DNA of 64,000 nt from Helopsaltes ochotensis (Eukaryota; Chordata; Aves; Passeriformes; Locustellidae), in contig VXBM01000999.1 of assembly GCA_013400155.1 (NCBI GenBank), positions 186,001 to 250,000 on the forward strand, read 5' to 3'. The notes beneath the pieces were generated by a model, which made no database searches, was not told where the DNA came from, and worked only from the letters and a program-made list of their open reading frames with translations. A program made the translations under genes and the position numbers. Of this stretch, positions 51,060 through 63,116 are shown piece after piece (the stretch's first letter is position 1; each line of letters opens with the position of its first letter).

Positions 51060-52813
51060 GTTCATAACCCATTAAATTCTTCTGCGCTAGGAAACACTGC
51101 ATCCTCTAGGACCTAGCTAATGATCAAATTGAAGTAGTCTGGGCTACCCTACATGAGGGACAGGAGGAGAGGAGATGTGCAGCAAAGCTATGCCAGGTGA
51201 ATTGTTACTGCCCTTTTCCTTGCTGGCAAACCAGCATAAAACTGGTAATGTGAAATATCACCACAGGGCTTAGTTGATTTTTTTTTCCCTTTCCTAGTTG
51301 CTATACTGGAGATTTTTATCTTGATTTATTAATGACATTAATATCACATTCTTCACTATATTATTTGACTGTCTTCTAGAACTTATGAAAGCCACTAAGG
51401 AGGTGGATCTTTCCTGCTTCCATTAATTTCTGGGGCATTTGTGGTTTCATGTTTTAATGTGTGAAACACTGATGATTAAGAAAGAATTCTCATCTCCGCT
51501 TCCCCCCTCAAGAAATCATTCCTAGCAGCAACAGGAGAGATGGAGAAGTAGTCTTTGAGGTGGCTCAGGTTCAGTCAGTTGAAGGGTCTTGTCTCTGCAA
51601 ATGTAGAATGCAAAGTTTCTTTTGGGAAACGGCAATCTTGCTCATTAAGTGTCTGATTTCCAATGGCCTGTTCCTAAGCTAAGTGACCAGTGATGAGGGG
51701 ATGAGCCAATTCCAAGTCCTTCCTACATAGGTTTATAGTTCTATGTCAGAAAAGATCAGGACTTGTGAGGTGCCCCAGACCTCCCATCTTTTGAAGCAGT
51801 GTGTGCATGTCACTGAGCTGTGGGTGAGGAAGCTTTAAGATAGGGTGGTACCAGGGTTCTGCTTATGATACGGTTTGCTGCAGACATTGCCTTGGTGCTC
51901 TGTTCAATGCAGTAATTCTTCCTGGAATGTTCCCGAAGTCCTACTATGGAAATAGCTGTTCAGCCCTTAAGAGCAAGAATTTCTAGTCCATTTGTACGCT
52001 GAGGTAGTTGAGGTAGGGAACAGTCCTGACTGTAATGTAGGCCAACTGTTTAATAATAAAGGTCTAAGACTGAAATTCAGTTTTAAATAAGTTGACCTAT
52101 GTAACCTAAAATGCTGTACAGAATTTCAAACGTGCAAAGGCTTGATACTTTCAATTTTCTGGGATGAACCCAGAGATTTCCTTCATTTCATTTGTAGCAG
52201 AGATCAATGTATACGAACTGCTTTCATACAGCAGTGTAGAAGCAATAGGAAATTATTTGTGTAGCAGTTGTCACCACCCATACCTTGGAGAAATGCAAGG
52301 ATCTTTCAGAGGATGTTTATGTAATTGCTTCCACATACCCAGAGGGAAGTTTATTTCCACAGTCCTATGTTCTATAAGCTTTCCCACCCTTTCCCCCAAG
52401 TGCATGAGCTAATAAAAGTCTTGCAAACAAAACCAAGAGGAGATGTCCCCATAATGTAAAGCTGAGGAGTCACTAAGTGGAAAATTCAATTCCTGCTCTA
52501 CAGTCTACATGGGAAACTGACTGCTTGTTGGGCAGGTATTTCAATCTTCACTGTCACCTCCTGCTAATGGTTTTACACTGGCTCCCCAGGACAGAGGGAG
52601 GGCCCTAAGCAGAAAGACTACCCTCTCCTGTCCTCTGTAGCCCTGCTCATCTTCCTCCACTTTCTGCCTTTCTAACCTGGCCTTTGTGAGTTTGCTGCAC
52701 AAGCAAACTTTCCTGCAGAAGCAGGGATGGTTCCCTGCCTTTCTAAAAATGTTCTGTTCTTTGTTCTGGTGAATAAACAGAAGAACAGTGCTTATGCCAC
52801 GGTGTTTTGGGTT

Positions 52814-52860
52814 TTTGTTTTTAGTTTCTTTTTTTTTTTTGGTCTGGGTGGTTTTTTTGT
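52814..52860. repeat. T/G-rich low-complexity tract
   Basis: Runs of T with interspersed G, including a stretch of 11 T within TTTCTT...TTGG. No tail features of a retrocopy were seen. Confidence 0.7.
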
Positions 52861-53675
52861 GCATGTGTTAGGAGAGAAACAAAGGAAGGAAATACTAAGT
52901 TTGAATTAAAAGCTTATATAAATTACGTTTCAGAAAGTACACGGGATACAAGTTAATACATTAAAGACAACAAAGGTCATATGGGAAATGTTAAGAAGCC
53001 TAAGTAGACAGGTGCTTCTGCTAAGGTTTTCCATATATTTCTCAGTGTAAGGGTTGCTTTCTAGTAATTTACAATTCTGCCAAATTTTCTTTCCATTTGT
53101 GAGATCCCACTTGATTTTATGGTGTAAAGTTCAGCCAAAATAACTGAATGGTTCCTAAGATGCCAGGGAACAAATCCACCATGCTCTTCAAACATTGAAT
53201 CAATTGTTTGAGAAGCTCAAGTGTCCACTTCCTTTGTTCAAGGACTCTGACGTGACACTCAGAAGAATGATGGCTTTTGTGTCAAGAAAGTACCTTGAAA
53301 AAAAATCTGCCTAAATCCCAGGCCACAGATGCTAAGTAACTATTCAAGCCTGTTCCCAAAAATGTCCTGGGGCTGAGCAGGATCTTCTCTGTTGTCACAG
53401 GATTAGCTGCTCTAGAGCCAGGGTGCACTCTGCTACCAGGGCTGAGAGCAGGAAGGCTGTGGCATGGCATGTGAGTGCCACCTCTTGACCAGCAGGCAGT
53501 GCAGACAAGCTGCTGGACTCCACAGGCAGGACCACAGCTGAGGGAGGTGTCCACCGAAGGGAAGATACTGGGAGATGGAGTGGGACGTAGCATACAGTTG
53601 GAGGGTGAAGGGGAGGGTGATATTCAGGAGAGGGGTGAGAATTTGTGTCATTCCTCCTGACAGTCTAAAATTGGA

Positions 53676-53704
53676 GGGAAAAAGAAAAAAAAAAAAAAAG
53701 AAAG
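53676..53704. repeat. A-rich tract
   Basis: AGGGAAAAAG, then about 15 A and GAAAG. No CR1 or SINE body is recognisable to its left, so it is recorded only as low complexity. Confidence 0.8.
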
Positions 53705-56700
53705 ACTTTTTGAGCTGTTCCTGGGATAAGGAGTGATGAATGGGAGAGACAAAAGTCAGTGGTGGAGACAGGTTTGTAGGGGAGTGATGCAGAGGCATGA
53801 GGAGATGTGAGCTAAGCTGATGAGTGCAATGCAGCTAGACCAAGGCAGGAGAAAAAAGCTTGACAAGCTTTTGATGAGCTGTGCCCATCACAGCACACTT
53901 CTGCTGAGACACTGAGCACAAAACAAAATGCATTCCTCTCAAGGAAGGGTAGGAGAAAACCAGTATCAGGATTAAATGTAATAAATATGGCTGAGAGAAA
54001 GAGGGATAGCTGGGACTCACAGTTAAATCAGGAGCCAAAGGAAAATTGAGTATGTGCTTGTTTCCAAAGCACTGTTTATTCTATGCCCTAGAAGAGAGGA
54101 GGGTATTGCAAGGTGTCTTGCAACTCCCTATGCAGGTGCGTGTCTGGCAGCAAAGAGAGGTCAGTAGAGCAAGGGTACATTGGCAAACAGACCTGTTTTC
54201 AATATTTACTTTTCTTGAATACATGACTTTGTTCTCTTTGTAATGTTCTCAACTTTGTTGTACACAATGTCTTAGTTTGGTTTGTTGCTTCCTGCATGTG
54301 ACTTGCTGGAGCTGGCTCCCAGACTCCAGAGCCAGGCCTTTGCAACAAGGCACTGTTGTCAAGATAACAAATACTTTTCCCACCCTGATTAATTTGGAAC
54401 AGAGCATTTAATTATTTTTTTTTTCCCCACCAGTCTATATTAGTGGAGTGTTAACAGTTTGAAGTCAGATGCTCAAGACTTTGCCACCGGGTCTCTCCTA
54501 GGCAGCAGTGGGGAATCCTGACTTTTATGTCTGAGCTTGCTGACTCATGCAAGCACACAACATATTTGATCCTTCCGTTTGATCCAGTGGAAAAAGAAGG
54601 TTGGCTGAAGACATCTTTTGGGCTGTCTTGGAGATGTGCTTTTCTTTGTTAATTCTTCCACTTAAGTAAGCCTTGTCTTTTTATTTTTTTAGGATAATGA
54701 TATTAAGCTCTGCTTATTGAGGAAGGTGATAAACTGTGTGAAGCTGCCATAATTTTTGGGATCCTGAGCCTGTATTTTTGTGTGCTCCTAGAGAGAAATC
54801 CAATTGATGCTCTTTCAGAGGCTTTAATTTTATCCATATTGCACTGAAATATCAGTAGTTTCTTGACAGGTTATACAGATGTTGCATTTAGGTACTCTGA
54901 GATTATGCTTCCCCTGAGGAAGTATGGAGGGATTTCAGGGCTTCTGGGAACTTCTACTGAACAGGGAAAATAGCTTTTTATGAGTCTTAATACCCTTCAA
55001 AATCCACACTGACTCCTGTGGGGACATCTGTAGCACCTTTTTGCCTCCATTCACGCTCATTAAGACTGTGTACCCAAGGAGTTTGTTTTGCCATCTGATT
55101 ATTGTGGCACATGGTTGCTGTTATAATTTTATTTCACTCAGTCATTACAGGTTAAAATTGTGAGAACTTTAAACGGAGAACAGAAAGAGGCTAAAATCAG
55201 TCTGGATCTCTCTCCTCCCCTTGCCCTTTAAATAAAGGAAAAGAAGAGGGGAAACTTTAGTAAATCATGGAAATTTTCTGTAGTGGGAAGCATATTGCTA
55301 ATATAAAGCCCTGTTTGTCTGCAAGGGTTGTCAGGCTTACAAGGCTAGTGCTCAGATGTTGTTTATCAGTGTTGTCCTAACCCAGAGGCAAGAGTTAAGT
55401 AACGTGCAGTGAATGTGGGCAATGAGGATCACTTCTAATATTCTGCTGTTGCTAAAAGGACTGCTTAGCTTCTTCTGAAAGCAAGCAAGGGTTCCTTTGC
55501 ATTTCTAATGATTATTCATGTTTCCCAGTAAATAGTACGTGTGTAAATTTGAGAGATACTGCATTTTGTAAAAGAGAGGGAATAAACTGTGAGTCCTGTT
55601 TATATGTGTAACTTTGAAGAGCAGCTTAAGATGACACATCTGGGTACCTGTGTTCTTCATCCTCCTAAGCATCCTCTTATCATTATGCTACTGACATAAT
55701 CTTATAAAGAAAAGCTGGTGTTTCCATGATTCAGCAATCTTGAATAAAGAATCCTGACATTCTGTTGTGCTGGTTTTTATTTTTTCTTTTAAGATATTAC
55801 CATAACAAATGGATGCACAATATTTCTAAAGGTCACACAGTGCCACAGCAGGACTCGCAATAAATTATCAGACATAAAAATATGGGACATATGCTGAAAA
55901 AGGAGCACATATATGAGAAAACAATAAATCTGAGCCTGTCTGCCTTGTATTTGCCTGCTGTTTCCATTTTGATTGTGATTGGCTGGCAAGGGCTGCTGCT
56001 GGCATTGCACAATTGGCTTAGATGGGGAATTACAAAACAGGAGCATATCCCTTGGTCAGGGCTCGGTAGCACATGCAGCTGAGCACAGGCAAACGAGAAA
56101 GGTCACCCGTACGCCAGGATTTGAGCAGAATCCCTCTCACAGATGTTTCCATTCCAGAGAAATGCCTCTGAGCTCGTCGTTCTCATCTGTGGTTTGAAGA
56201 GTTTAAATGCCGTAAGGTTTTTTTTGTTTCGGTGAATATGAAAATGCACCTAGGAAGAAGTTTACAACCTGGAGGCATGTGAGAATTTCAGATGCGTGGA
56301 GCAATATCATGGAATGATCAGAAGGATCTGTGTTTTTAAGGAGTTTTAAGTATCAGTGAGGAGGAAGACATTCAAACAGAAGGTTAAAAGCAGATGCAAA
56401 AAGCAAACAACTTTATTTTGATCCTGAAATTATACTGACAACATCATGAGGAAGGGATTATATCAGCACCAAACAGTGGAGAATCACTCTCATTTTCTTC
56501 TGAAATAATCCCTGTGCAAGAGATGTAAATACTATCTTTTGTGAAAAAAGAAGAATTCATTATTTGAATACATTTTGAAACTCTCTGAAATGCTGTGGGA
56601 CTGCTGCATCTTTGCAATGGTGTACAGTGTATCTGTATTTAAGAAATTTATATGAAGAAAATTCTGCACAGAAAGGTCAAGCTCCTTTTTTCTTTCTTTT

Positions 56701-56790
56701 CCAACTGCTTTTCTGTTTGAGGGAACCAGGAGTTACATTTGTATTTTTAACAAAACTTTCCTGTTTTCTTCTTTTCTCCTCCAAACTTAG

Positions 56791-56881
56791 TTTACGAGAT
56801 GCTGGAATTGGATTTATTCTTGTCATAGATCGCAGACAGGACAAATGGACCTCCGTGAAAGCTTCCATACTGCGGATAGCA
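56791..56881 (+). CDS. MCF2L: MCF2L coding exon: CRAL-TRIO/Sec14-like domain, middle strand and helix
   Basis: This 91-base exon follows a long pyrimidine tract and CAAACTTAG, and ends at GATAGCA before the donor GTGAGT. Its first T completes the Ser codon opened by the previous exon. Thirty full codons follow, LRDAGIGFILVIDRRQDKWT then SVKASILRIA, ending on a codon boundary (phase 0). The FILVIDRR.DKWTSVKAS.LRIA block is the most conserved part of the Sec14-like domain in the MCF2 family: a buried beta strand with the I/V-D-R-R turn, then a Trp-containing helix start. In mammals the next exon begins ASFPANLQL. That sequence is not found between 56882 and 64000, so the gene runs on past the window with an intron of at least 7.1 kb. 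Confidence 0.95.
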
Positions 56882-57108
56882 GTGAGTACTGTTTTCAATG
56901 ACTCCTTAGAAAGATTTTTAATTTTGAATCTTCCTCTTACAAGTGGAAAAACATAGTTTTTTCCTCTTCAACAATATGTCAGCCAGTAGACAATACAGAG
57001 GATATCCAGTAGGTCTTTTGTATCCCAGACAGAACATCATGTGTCTATGATGTGCTTTTAATGCAGTCTGCAGCTCAGGAGATCTTCCTAAGTATGCACT
57101 TGGAGAGA

Positions 57109-57132
57109 GTGTGTGTGTGTGTGTGTATGTGT
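57109..57132. repeat. (GT)n microsatellite with a TATG interruption
   Basis: A GT run of about nine units, then ATGTGT. It lies about 230 bases into the intron after the 56791 exon. Confidence 0.9.
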
Positions 57133-57476
57133 AAATGTGTGAGCATGCAGCTCTCCAGGTGTGTGCTAATATTTGCATGGACACCCCATGGGTCCCGTAG
57201 AGTTGGGTCCACTTTTCACTACTCAAGTGAGCTTCCCTTTTACAAAGAGATGAGGGTGAAGGTCCTGGTTGAGTTTATGACTTGTGAAAGGTGTTCACAT
57301 GGAAAAACTGTTCTTGTGATGTTTGATTTAAATCAAGGATTACATGTAAGCAAGAAAACCTTATGTGCCTTCAGTGGTCAATCAACAGTACAAGCTCTTA
57401 ACTTTCCCTGTCTCCCTTTCAATTAATATTTTTAAAATCAGAAAAAGAAACTTATTAGAGACTTGCTTTTTCTTTC

Positions 57477-57492
57477 TTTTTTTTTTTTTTTT
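57477..57492. repeat. T homopolymer followed by CAG
   Basis: About 16 T then CAGAAGTAGG. It resembles a splice acceptor, but no in-phase coding frame matching the MCF2L continuation follows. Confidence 0.8.
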
Positions 57493-58992
57493 CAGAAGTA
57501 GGGAAGGACAGATTCATGTTTATCATGTGCTTATTCTACTTCTGGTTTACTTGGGTTTTTTTAGTTTTTGCTTGGTTGGCTCTGTTGGTTATTTTTGTTT
57601 GTTCCTTCTTATCCTTGTTTGAATTATTAGTGTCAATACTCTTTCCAGTAAGGGTTGAAAAACAAAGCTGTATCTTTTAATCTTTAATGGCTGAAAACTT
57701 TTGACTTGGTAAGATAAAAGTCAAATAAAAACAGTAAATATCATTTTAATGTAGCCTGATTATGGCCAAAGATTTTTTTTTGTTTGTTTGTTTATTATAA
57801 GCTAAAGGTAGTACATTACTTTAAAGTAATACATCTTCAAAGGTAGTATACTACTCCCACTAGATGATGTTTTGTGAATGAATATATAATGATATAATAT
57901 TCCCACAATACAACTCTATACACAATAATCATGGTAGGAATGTTAAAACATTGAAAATACATTGAAGTATCAGCAAAATTTGCTTTTGCAGCTCATCTTG
58001 AAATTTTGAGTTGCAGCGTTGAGCAGATTCCAGTAGTGAAAACTGAGAGCAGCATAATTTAGGATGATTGAAGAAAAAGGACTCTGTCTAAAGGTTTGGA
58101 ATCTCTTTCAAAAGTCAGTGCTGTTCAAGGACAGATAAGTGTTGCACAGATTATGGTCCTTTTATTTGCATAATTGGGGTTGTAAAGGTTAGGGAGCAAC
58201 TACAGACAAGTTGCTTATGGCCATGATGATAACATTTATGGTAACATTCCTCCAGTGTGTTACTTTGCTTTGAAGCACAGTGAACAGAACTGAGCAACTA
58301 TTCCCCATTATAAGGGATCTGTCACTGTTGTGATGGTGTTGGTGTCTAAGGGATTTGCTCAGAGAAGGGTGTTAAGTGCAGGAGCACTGTACAGTTGCAG
58401 TACTGCTGCTGATGGGTTATTTTGCTTTTTGCAGCTTTTCTCATTCTTCTGTGAGCTTTTTCCGAGAGAAGAATCGTGCTTCTTAGCTGAAGCCTGTTAA
58501 ATCTGTTAAAAGCATGATTTTTTATGTTTGCTTCTCTTGTTGAGCAGCAACAGTGTTGGCTTTGAATTGTACCCATATATATATATTTATAGCAGTCCTC
58601 CTGTTGGGCTTCAGCAATAGTCACATCAGCCCTGAATACTTGAAAATTTATGTTCCTATTCCAAAAGAAGAAGTAGTGAAAACCCGTTTGCTCTTGTCCA
58701 TCATATCTTTGCTATAGTATTTGATATAAATGAAATGTAATGCATTTCAGCTGTCTGTTCAACAAAAAAACCAAAGCCAGATATACAAGATACATATACT
58801 GTGCCAAATTAGTGAGATCCTATTTAAAGACAAAGATTTCTTTTGAATGGCTCAAGGGTAACTGGAGATTTCAGCTTGTGTGATTTTCCTAACAGTCAGA
58901 ATTGTCTTTTGATGGTTATGAAGCATCTGAATGTTATTTGGGCTACCCAGACTGTACTTGATGTCTGAACGCCTGATAGCTCTGGCAGTTTC

Positions 58993-59300
58993 AATCACAG
59001 AATCACAGAATGCTTTGGATTGGAATGGACCTTAAAGATCATCTAGTTCCAACCCCCTGCCATGGGCAGGAACACCTTTCACTAGGCGAGGTGGCTCAAA
59101 GCCCCACCCAAACCTGGCCTTGAACACTTCCAAGGACAGGAAATTCCCAGTTTTCTCCAAGTAACCTGTTCTAGTGCCTTCACACCCCCACAGTGAAGAA
59201 TTTCTTCCTAATGTCCCATCTAAACCTCCCTTCTTTCAATTTGAAGCCTTTCCCCCTTGTCCTGTCACGCCCTGCCCTTGTAAAAAGCCCCTGTTCAGTG
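58993..59300 (-). mobile_element. CR1 LINE 3' end, reverse orientation
   Basis: On the + strand it begins 'aatcacagaatcacagaatg' (the reverse of the CR1 terminal octamer repeats). It continues with 'ccttaaagatcatctagttc', 'ctggccttgaacacttccaa', 'gtgaagaatttcttcctaat' and 'ccttgtcctgtcac', and ends near 'gtaaaaagcccctgt'. The truncated 5' end of the element abuts a run of about 15 T at 59302-59316. Confidence 0.95.
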
Positions 59301-59301
59301 C

Positions 59302-59316
59302 TTTTTTTTTTTTTTT
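59302..59316. repeat. T homopolymer abutting a reverse CR1
   Basis: About 15 T directly adjoining the truncated end of the reverse CR1 copy at 58993-59300. Confidence 0.85.
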
Positions 59317-61455
59317 CTAATTGCTAAAGCTAATTGGTGTGTGTGAAGATAGGAGTCTCATATTATTTGAGAAGAGAGTTTTGGCGGTTGGTTTATTTGT
59401 TGTAATTTCTGCCATCTTTCCTGGTTTTTCTCTGTTCATCCTGAGGGAGTTGACCCACTTGATTTGTGAAATCAGAAATGCCAGCATAAGGTGCTGTGGC
59501 TGGAGCACTGCCAACAGGAATATCCTGGCTGGAGCATCTGCCCATCACTAATATCCTAGCAACTGTAGGACATGTATTTGTAAGCACTGAGCAGCTGTTA
59601 AACAGAATTTCATACTAGCATGTATTTGTTATTATTATTTTTGGTTATTTTCAAGATTCTTCATACACATTTGGTTTGTACTAACTAACAAAATGTTTTG
59701 TTTCAGGCCGAAGTTATTGTGGAAAATATTTTATTAAAATTTTCTAAGCTTCATTTTTCCTTCTTTATTGTTAGGGGTACTTTTATTTTCCTGGGGCAGA
59801 AAATGAGCGATGATGAGCTTGAATCTGTATTTCCTGCTGATGTTTAAAGGTTGTTGTAGTCAAGACCCTGGAGATGAGGCTAACTTATTTTTGCAGACAT
59901 AGTGGAAGGTCAGTGACTGCACGGCTCGCCCAGGATGACTGCAGCTGCTGCACATGCAGTGCCCTGGGACTGAGAGCAAAGCCAGGGGCCTGGGCTGAAC
60001 CAGGGCCCTTCTTTTCCTGGGATGTGAGAGACTGTGGCAGGAACATGCCCAGGCATGCAGACTTTGCTACTATTTTATTCTACTCCATGAAGTTGCAAAA
60101 GCAGGTGGCCCAGGATGTTGTTGTTAGCAAGGGCAAGACTCGCAGACTCTGTGGCTTAAGAGACACTGCAAACAACATTATTGTTTTTATTTCTCACCTG
60201 AGTTAGCTGAAGTGAAGTTATTGACCTAAGAAGAATCTGGTCTATTAGGATAGTCAGGCTGAGAGGTGAAGTTCTGGTAGAGATTCCAAGAGCCAAGCTT
60301 CAGGTTAGGTGTGAAGTCTTGATAGCAAATTGTCATGTTGTTAGGGAGACAGTAGGATTTGAAAGTTCTTACAAGAAAAATACTGAAGTTAGTAGTTGCA
60401 AATCGTTCACTTGTATTACATTGTTGTTTGAGGATACGACATTTGTTCAACTTTTTGCCAGCAATTCTTCTAAATTTGTATTAGAATTTCCTGTTTTCAG
60501 TTGAACACAGTATTCGGAGTATAACAAGACATGCAAGACCTTGCTGAACCTTGTGGCTCTTGGACCTGGGCAATTGCGTAGTCCCATGGATAAGTGTGCA
60601 AGGAGGAGCAGTTATGTTGCCTGGTAAAGCAGCTCTGTACTGTGTAAGTTGGGAATGAGAAATGCCAGACAAATTGATCCACTTCTCCTTTCCATGCAGT
60701 TAAAAATTACTCTTTTTTCCCCTCCTTTTTTTTTTTTATTTTCTCTCCTAATGTTATCATACCCAAACAAGCAATATTCAATCCACAGTAGTAGGAGCGA
60801 GGCTTTTTACTGATCAGTGTGTTCTAGGATTTCACACTGCTCTTTTCAGTTACATTTTTTCTTTAAAAAATGAAGTCTATGTCATTACATTGTATTAGTC
60901 TCTTCTTGTCCTGTCATCATTGTCATCCTCCATCTAGAGGGAACGGTTGCATAGTGAGCTCCCTCTTCTAGATAAACAAAAAACTGCACTCAACATCATT
61001 AGACGTTTTACCATAGCCATTCATTAACCTCATATTGAAGGTCCAGGGAAAATAAACCTCCTTGGTGTGTAGGGAATAATGTACTTGTGGGCCACTGCTC
61101 TTGAGTAAGCAGTTAGGATGAAGATTGTTTAGGGGTGATAGTGAGGAATTTTTATCCAGTTATAAAACTATGCAGCCCTTTCTAAATGTGACAAGAGATG
61201 GGTTGTATTCAGCCTCCTGGAGAAGAAGTTTGCTTTGTGATTTGCCACCGCTCACTAAAGATGCACTGCATGCAGATTTCATGCCTTCTGTTTTGCACTG
61301 GCTTGTCCAGAGCACTGCTTTTTTTAGCTGTTCATAAATCAAAATGCAGTCTTCACTGTAACAGCGGCTTAGCCCATTAATTTTTTTGAAGATCAGGGCC
61401 AAGACCACTAGCTGGCAGGAAGAAACCAGAAGCCAATGGACACAGCACACCAGAG

Positions 61456-61512
61456 TGCTTAGGTTGGACTCAATGATCATGGAGGTCTTTTCCAACCTAA
61501 TTGATTCTTTGA
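61456..61512 (+). mobile_element. CR1 LINE 3' tail (last ~55 bases)
   Basis: Reads 'cttaggttggactcaatgat', then 'catggaggtcttttccaacc' and 'taattgattctttga', a standard CR1 end. Sequence to the left is too diverged to follow. Confidence 0.8.
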
Positions 61513-62659
61513 CTTTGTAATGCCAGCCTAAATCTTGCAGGAGTCAGGCAGTCCTATTTCTGTGCCATCTGGAATCTTACTGGTTTGATACCCAAAGTGA
61601 GAAATGCTGAATTGCAGTAATCCAACTTTGAGTTCTTTGGCCTTGATTTTAGAGATGTTGAGTTTCTCAGTGAGTTCTTGGTGTAGAAAAGATATGTTTT
61701 CTAAATGGTGCCCCATGAAAGGCACTATTTTATATATCTACGGAATAGGTATTTCCCACTAGCCCAGTTTCTAGTTAGCTTTTTGCATCATGTCCTGAAA
61801 AGTATAATGACACTTCACACTTTGTATGGCTTAAGTTTGAAAATACTGCTCTTCTTTCAGGCCTGGTCATGTTTCTCGTTTTGCTTGGATTTAAGCCTAG
61901 AACTTGGGAGTATGATGAAGGTGGAACAGTATTTGTATTAATTTTGTGGTTATTCTTATGAATGAGTACAGTAAATGATAAATGAGTGAGTTTATTTTGA
62001 GATCAGTATGGTTTGTCTGATTGCTTTGGATGTTTTGAGACTACTACACATGCAGACACTTTTGCAGTTATTATTATGTAGTTAGCCATTTTTCTTTATT
62101 TTACTTATTTGTTTAATATGTAAAAACAGAGAAGTGAGTCACTTAAACTCAGAAAGCAGGACCATAATATCACAAGCATTAAACTTAGATCTAATGCAAA
62201 ACAGTTCTATATTTTTAAAACCAGATTTCATGCTGCTCTTTTTATCGAGTGATTTGATTCACGAATTATGTTTAAGACACTTGTTCATTCTAGCCAGGAA
62301 TAAACAGTCTTAAAAGAGGTAAACAAGTACTTACTAGGCCCTTTATGTACAGAAGCATTTTGGAAAGAAGTGCTTTGTGGTTTATGGCATACTAGTAAGT
62401 GCAGAAAGAAAAACACCACCACAGAGTTTGGTAATGTGGGTATTTTGAAGCTGTTCATAAAATGAAAATCAGTGTTGTTCCAAATATTTTGAGACAGAAC
62501 TACTAAAACTGAGTCAAGCATTAGCTTTTTGATGGCTCACGCAGTTACAATAATTCTACAAGCTGGCATAACTTCAGGGTCAGTACTGGTGGTACACACA
62601 GGCTCTCTGTCAGTAATTTCTGTGAAGAAAAATGGTATTTAGGATTATATGCAACTTAA

Positions 62660-63116
62660 GTGTTCCAGAGGATGCCAGAAAGGTGAACAGAGGTCTGGAG
62701 CAACTCTCCTATGCGAACAGGCTCAGAGAACTGAGATTGCTCAGAAGAGAAGGCTCTGGGCTAGACCTCACTGCAGCTTTTTGGTATTTAAAGGGGGCTT
62801 ATAAAATTGAGGGAGAGTGACTTTACACAGTCAGACAGTGATAGGACAAGGGGGAGTTGTTTTAAACGGAGTGAGGAGAGACATACATTACATATTAGGA
62901 AGAAATTCTTTACTGTAGGGGTAGTGAGGCACTGGAACAGGTTGCCCAGAGAAGTTGTGGGTGCCTCAACCCTGCAAGTGTTCAGGGCGAAGTTGGATGA
63001 GGACCTGAGCAACCTGGTCTAGTGGAAGGTGTTCTTGCCCTGGGTGGGGCGGGGAGTGGGGAGCAGTTAGAAATAGGTGATCTTTAAGATCCTTTCCAAT
63101 CCAATCCATTCTATGG
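62660..63116 (+). mobile_element. CR1 LINE, 5'-truncated, with ORF2 C terminus and 3' end
   Basis: About 460 bases matching the CR1 3' part: 'cagaggatgccagaaaggtg', 'ggtctggagcaactctcct', 'gagaaggctctgggctagacc', 'aggaagaaattctttac', 'ggttgcccagagaagttgtg', then 'tttccaatccaatccattctatgg'. The frame at 62807-63022 still reads the end of the CR1 ORF2 protein (RHWNRLPREVV motif) to the native stop region. It is relatively young compared with the 40150 copy, because a 71-codon frame survives, but upstream parts are frame-broken. Confidence 0.93.

Larger units (their letters stand above)
39514..56790 (+). other. MCF2L: MCF2L intron, 17,277 bases, phase 2
   Basis: Bounded by GTGAGC at 39514 and CAAACTTAG ending at 56790. 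It holds a degenerate CR1 ORF2 fragment at about 40150-41335, a short CR1 tail at about 47050 and microsatellites at 46370 and 51034. Purine- or pyrimidine-rich runs occur near 52810 and 53676. Stretches around 45240-45580, 53300-53660 and 54250-54560 are GC-richer and single-copy-looking, but I could assign no function. No coding exon was found. Confidence 0.85.

Noticed and set aside
57477..57622. T tract plus CAG followed by an open frame, looking like a splice acceptor
   Set aside because: The frame is hydrophobic low-complexity sequence and does not match the expected MCF2L continuation (ASFPANLQL).
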